From SZUA-35 sp963781035 (lineage in GTDB: Bacteria > Actinomycetota > Acidimicrobiia > Acidimicrobiales > SZUA-35), in the NCBI GenBank assembly GCA_963781035.1, contig CAWAEN010000009.1, positions 558,001 to 622,000 of the forward strand: DNA of 64,000 nucleotides, in the 5' to 3' direction. Within the stretch, counting starts at the first letter, position 1. Every line of letters begins with the position of its first letter. The notes beneath the pieces are model-generated. The model searched no databases and was not told the DNA's origin. It was given only the letters and a program-made list of their open reading frames with translations. This document shows positions 62,756-64,000 of this stretch, one piece after another. The position numbers were made by a program, and so were the translations under genes.

Positions 62756-63581
62756 ATGCGTAGAAGCGTTATTGGGATTCTGCTTGCACTCGTGCTGGCG
62801 ACCATCGGAACGGTGGCGCTGGTCTTGTACGTCTCACAGGCTGAAGAACGTGCACGAGAAGGCGAGGAACTCGTCGAGGTCTACGTCGTGGACGCTTTGA
62901 TCCCGGCCGGAACGCCGGCCGAACAGGTCGAGAGCTTCCTTCGAGTCGAGGAGGTACCGCGCCAAGGTGCGCCCCACCAATGCGGTGGACAACCTCGAGG
63001 CGCTGGCGGGTCAAGTGGTTGGCGTCGAACTCGTACCCGGTGAGCAACTCCTCGAGTCGCGATTCGTGACGAGAGCGAACTTCGCCAATCGGATCCTTGG
63101 CGTCGACGTCCCAGATGACAAGATCGAGATCACGATCGCTCTGGACCCAGAGCGAGCCATCGGAGGACTAATCCTGCCAGGCGACACCGTTGCAGTGTTT
63201 GCGTCCTTTGACCCGTTCGACCTCAAGGCAAATGTCGTCGAGGTCGACGGCGAAGAGGTACCGCTCCCCGACTCAGTTGCCGATTCAACCGAAGCAAAGA
63301 CCCCCAACACCACCGATCTTCTGCTGCAGAAGATCCTCGTGACGGCGGTGCAAGAGGACGTGTCGAACTCGTTCAACGATGACGAGCAGCGCGACGTGCT
63401 CACCGAATCTCCCGAAAGCGAGCTTCTGATCACGCTCGCTGTAGACCCGAGTGAGGCCGAGCGGATCATCTTTGCCGCCGAGTTCGGTCTGCTCTGGCTC
63501 GGCGCTGAACGGTCGACCGTTCCTGACACCGACGATCCCATCATCACCCGAGGAAACGTCTATCAGTCGGAGCCAAACTGA
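62756..63581 (+). CDS. cpaB: CpaB/RcpC-like pilus assembly protein, one frameshift
   Basis: ATG 62756 follows TGGAGGGAAAG. The signal/anchor VIGILLALVLATIGTVALVL is followed by a SAF-type domain: VYVVDALIPAGTPAEQVESF, then after an indel near 62965 NLEALAGQVVGVELVPGEQL and VTIALDPERAIGGLILPGDT (second half reads EITIALDPERAIGG). The C-terminal RcpC domain has VEVDG and TLAVDPSEAERIIFAAEFGL. CpaB acts in the periplasmic part of the Flp pilus channel. Confidence 0.85.
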
Positions 63582-63582
63582 G

Positions 63583-64000
63583 ATGAGTGGCCTCACCATC
63601 GTTTCCGAAAGCGATGAACTCGCTACTCGACTCGCTCCCCTTCTCGAAGGTCGGCAAGCCGTGCGTCGCGTGTGGGAGGCATGGGCGGATCCCACTCACG
63701 CGGTGGAAACGATCGCCGCAGCCAGTCCGAGCGTCGTGGCCCTCGGCGACGATCTCTTGATCGATGACATCGACACCCTTCTTCGAGCGTTGGACGTGCG
63801 CCGCCCAGACATCGGTGTCGTGGTGTTTCGTTCAGATGTCGACGCCGACCAAACGGTCGACCTGCTCCGCATGGGTGCCCGTGATGTACTGGAAACTGAT
63901 TGGTCGGATTCCCGGGTCCTCGATGTTCTCGACGGCGTGTTTCGCGTCATGGGTCAACGAAAGGCCAGCTTCGAACGCCCGCCCGATGAGCATCGCCACC
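63583..64000 (+). CDS. CpaE/TadZ-like protein, N-terminal part
   Basis: ATG 63583 is one base after the cpaB stop. The 139 residues present form a receiver-like domain: SGLTIVSESDELATRLAPLL, ASPSVVALGDDLLIDDIDTL, RRPDIGVVVFRSDVDADQTV and RMGARDVLETDWSDSRVLDV. This is the atypical receiver at the N-terminus of CpaE/TadZ ATPases that localise Tad pili; the Walker ATPase half would lie beyond the window. The usual phospho-acceptor context is not conserved. Confidence 0.72.
   Translation, partial: MSGLTIVSESDELATRLAPLLEGRQAVRRVWEAWADPTHAVETIAAASPSVVALGDDLLIDDIDTLLRALDVRRPDIGVVVFRSDVDADQTVDLLRMGARDVLETDWSDSRVLDVLDGVFRVMGQRKASFERPPDEHRH

Overview
The window is a GC-rich, densely coded chromosomal segment that most resembles an Acidimicrobiia-type actinobacterium (Ilumatobacter-like). 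This is inferred from gene content rather than a search: CarD, DUF3039, a B12-dependent class II ribonucleotide reductase with NrdR, inositol-1-phosphate synthase, LexA divergent from a LysM membrane protein, SigE-family sigma factor, DUF1800/DUF1501 pair and a Tad-pilus locus. There is no prophage, insertion sequence or CRISPR array. At least a dozen genes lack a Shine-Dalgarno but carry a TANNNT hexamer 6-9 nt before the start codon, which indicates widespread leaderless transcription.

Layout. 0-3.5 kb: VOC protein, divergent acyl-CoA synthetase and zinc dehydrogenase. 3.5-4.5 kb: a recombination scar next to an intact tRNA-Gly, holding an enoyl-CoA hydratase 3' remnant, a decayed tRNA-Gly copy and a VapC toxin whose antitoxin keeps only its C-terminal tail. 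4.5-10.3 kb (minus strand): cyclase, DEAD helicase, N6-methylase, metX, Nei-type glycosylase, small membrane protein. 10.3-15.4 kb: serine hydrolase, kinase-like protein, murA (with Asp at the fosfomycin Cys position), Asp-box protein. 15.4-19.6 kb: M20 peptidase, lgt, acyl-CoA dehydrogenase. 19.7-24 kb: DUF1800 lipoprotein, DUF1501 Tat protein, metal-ligand-less MBL-fold protein. 24-29.7 kb: carD, small membrane proteins, galE, rbsK/DUF3039/TlpA operon, a peroxiredoxin with an in-frame UGA at the peroxidatic Cys (probable selenoprotein), 5-FTHF cyclo-ligase. 29.8-34 kb: Thr/Pro-rich anchored protein, CHASE hybrid kinase, Ca/Na antiporter. 34-42 kb: nrdJ with an NrdR box and palindromic promoter, RibD-like reductase, lytic transglycosylase, nrdR, LysM protein and lexA sharing four SOS boxes. 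42-57.4 kb: DUF455, hrpB, dapE, DUF4214-glucose dehydrogenase fusion, then a minus-strand run kinase-miaA-dapF-hflX-dapC, SigE sigma with a membrane regulator, hydrolase, ino1. 57.4-64 kb: LysR regulator with an operator at its start codon, two-component system, and the start of a Tad (Flp) pilus operon running off the end.

More than 20 genes, including essential single-copy ones (murA, nrdJ, dapC, dapF, galE), are broken by one-base indels with all residues preserved in another frame. This is best read as uncorrected sequencing error, so frameshifted genes are reported as single loci. The in-frame UGA in the peroxiredoxin is of a different kind and is the most notable observation.
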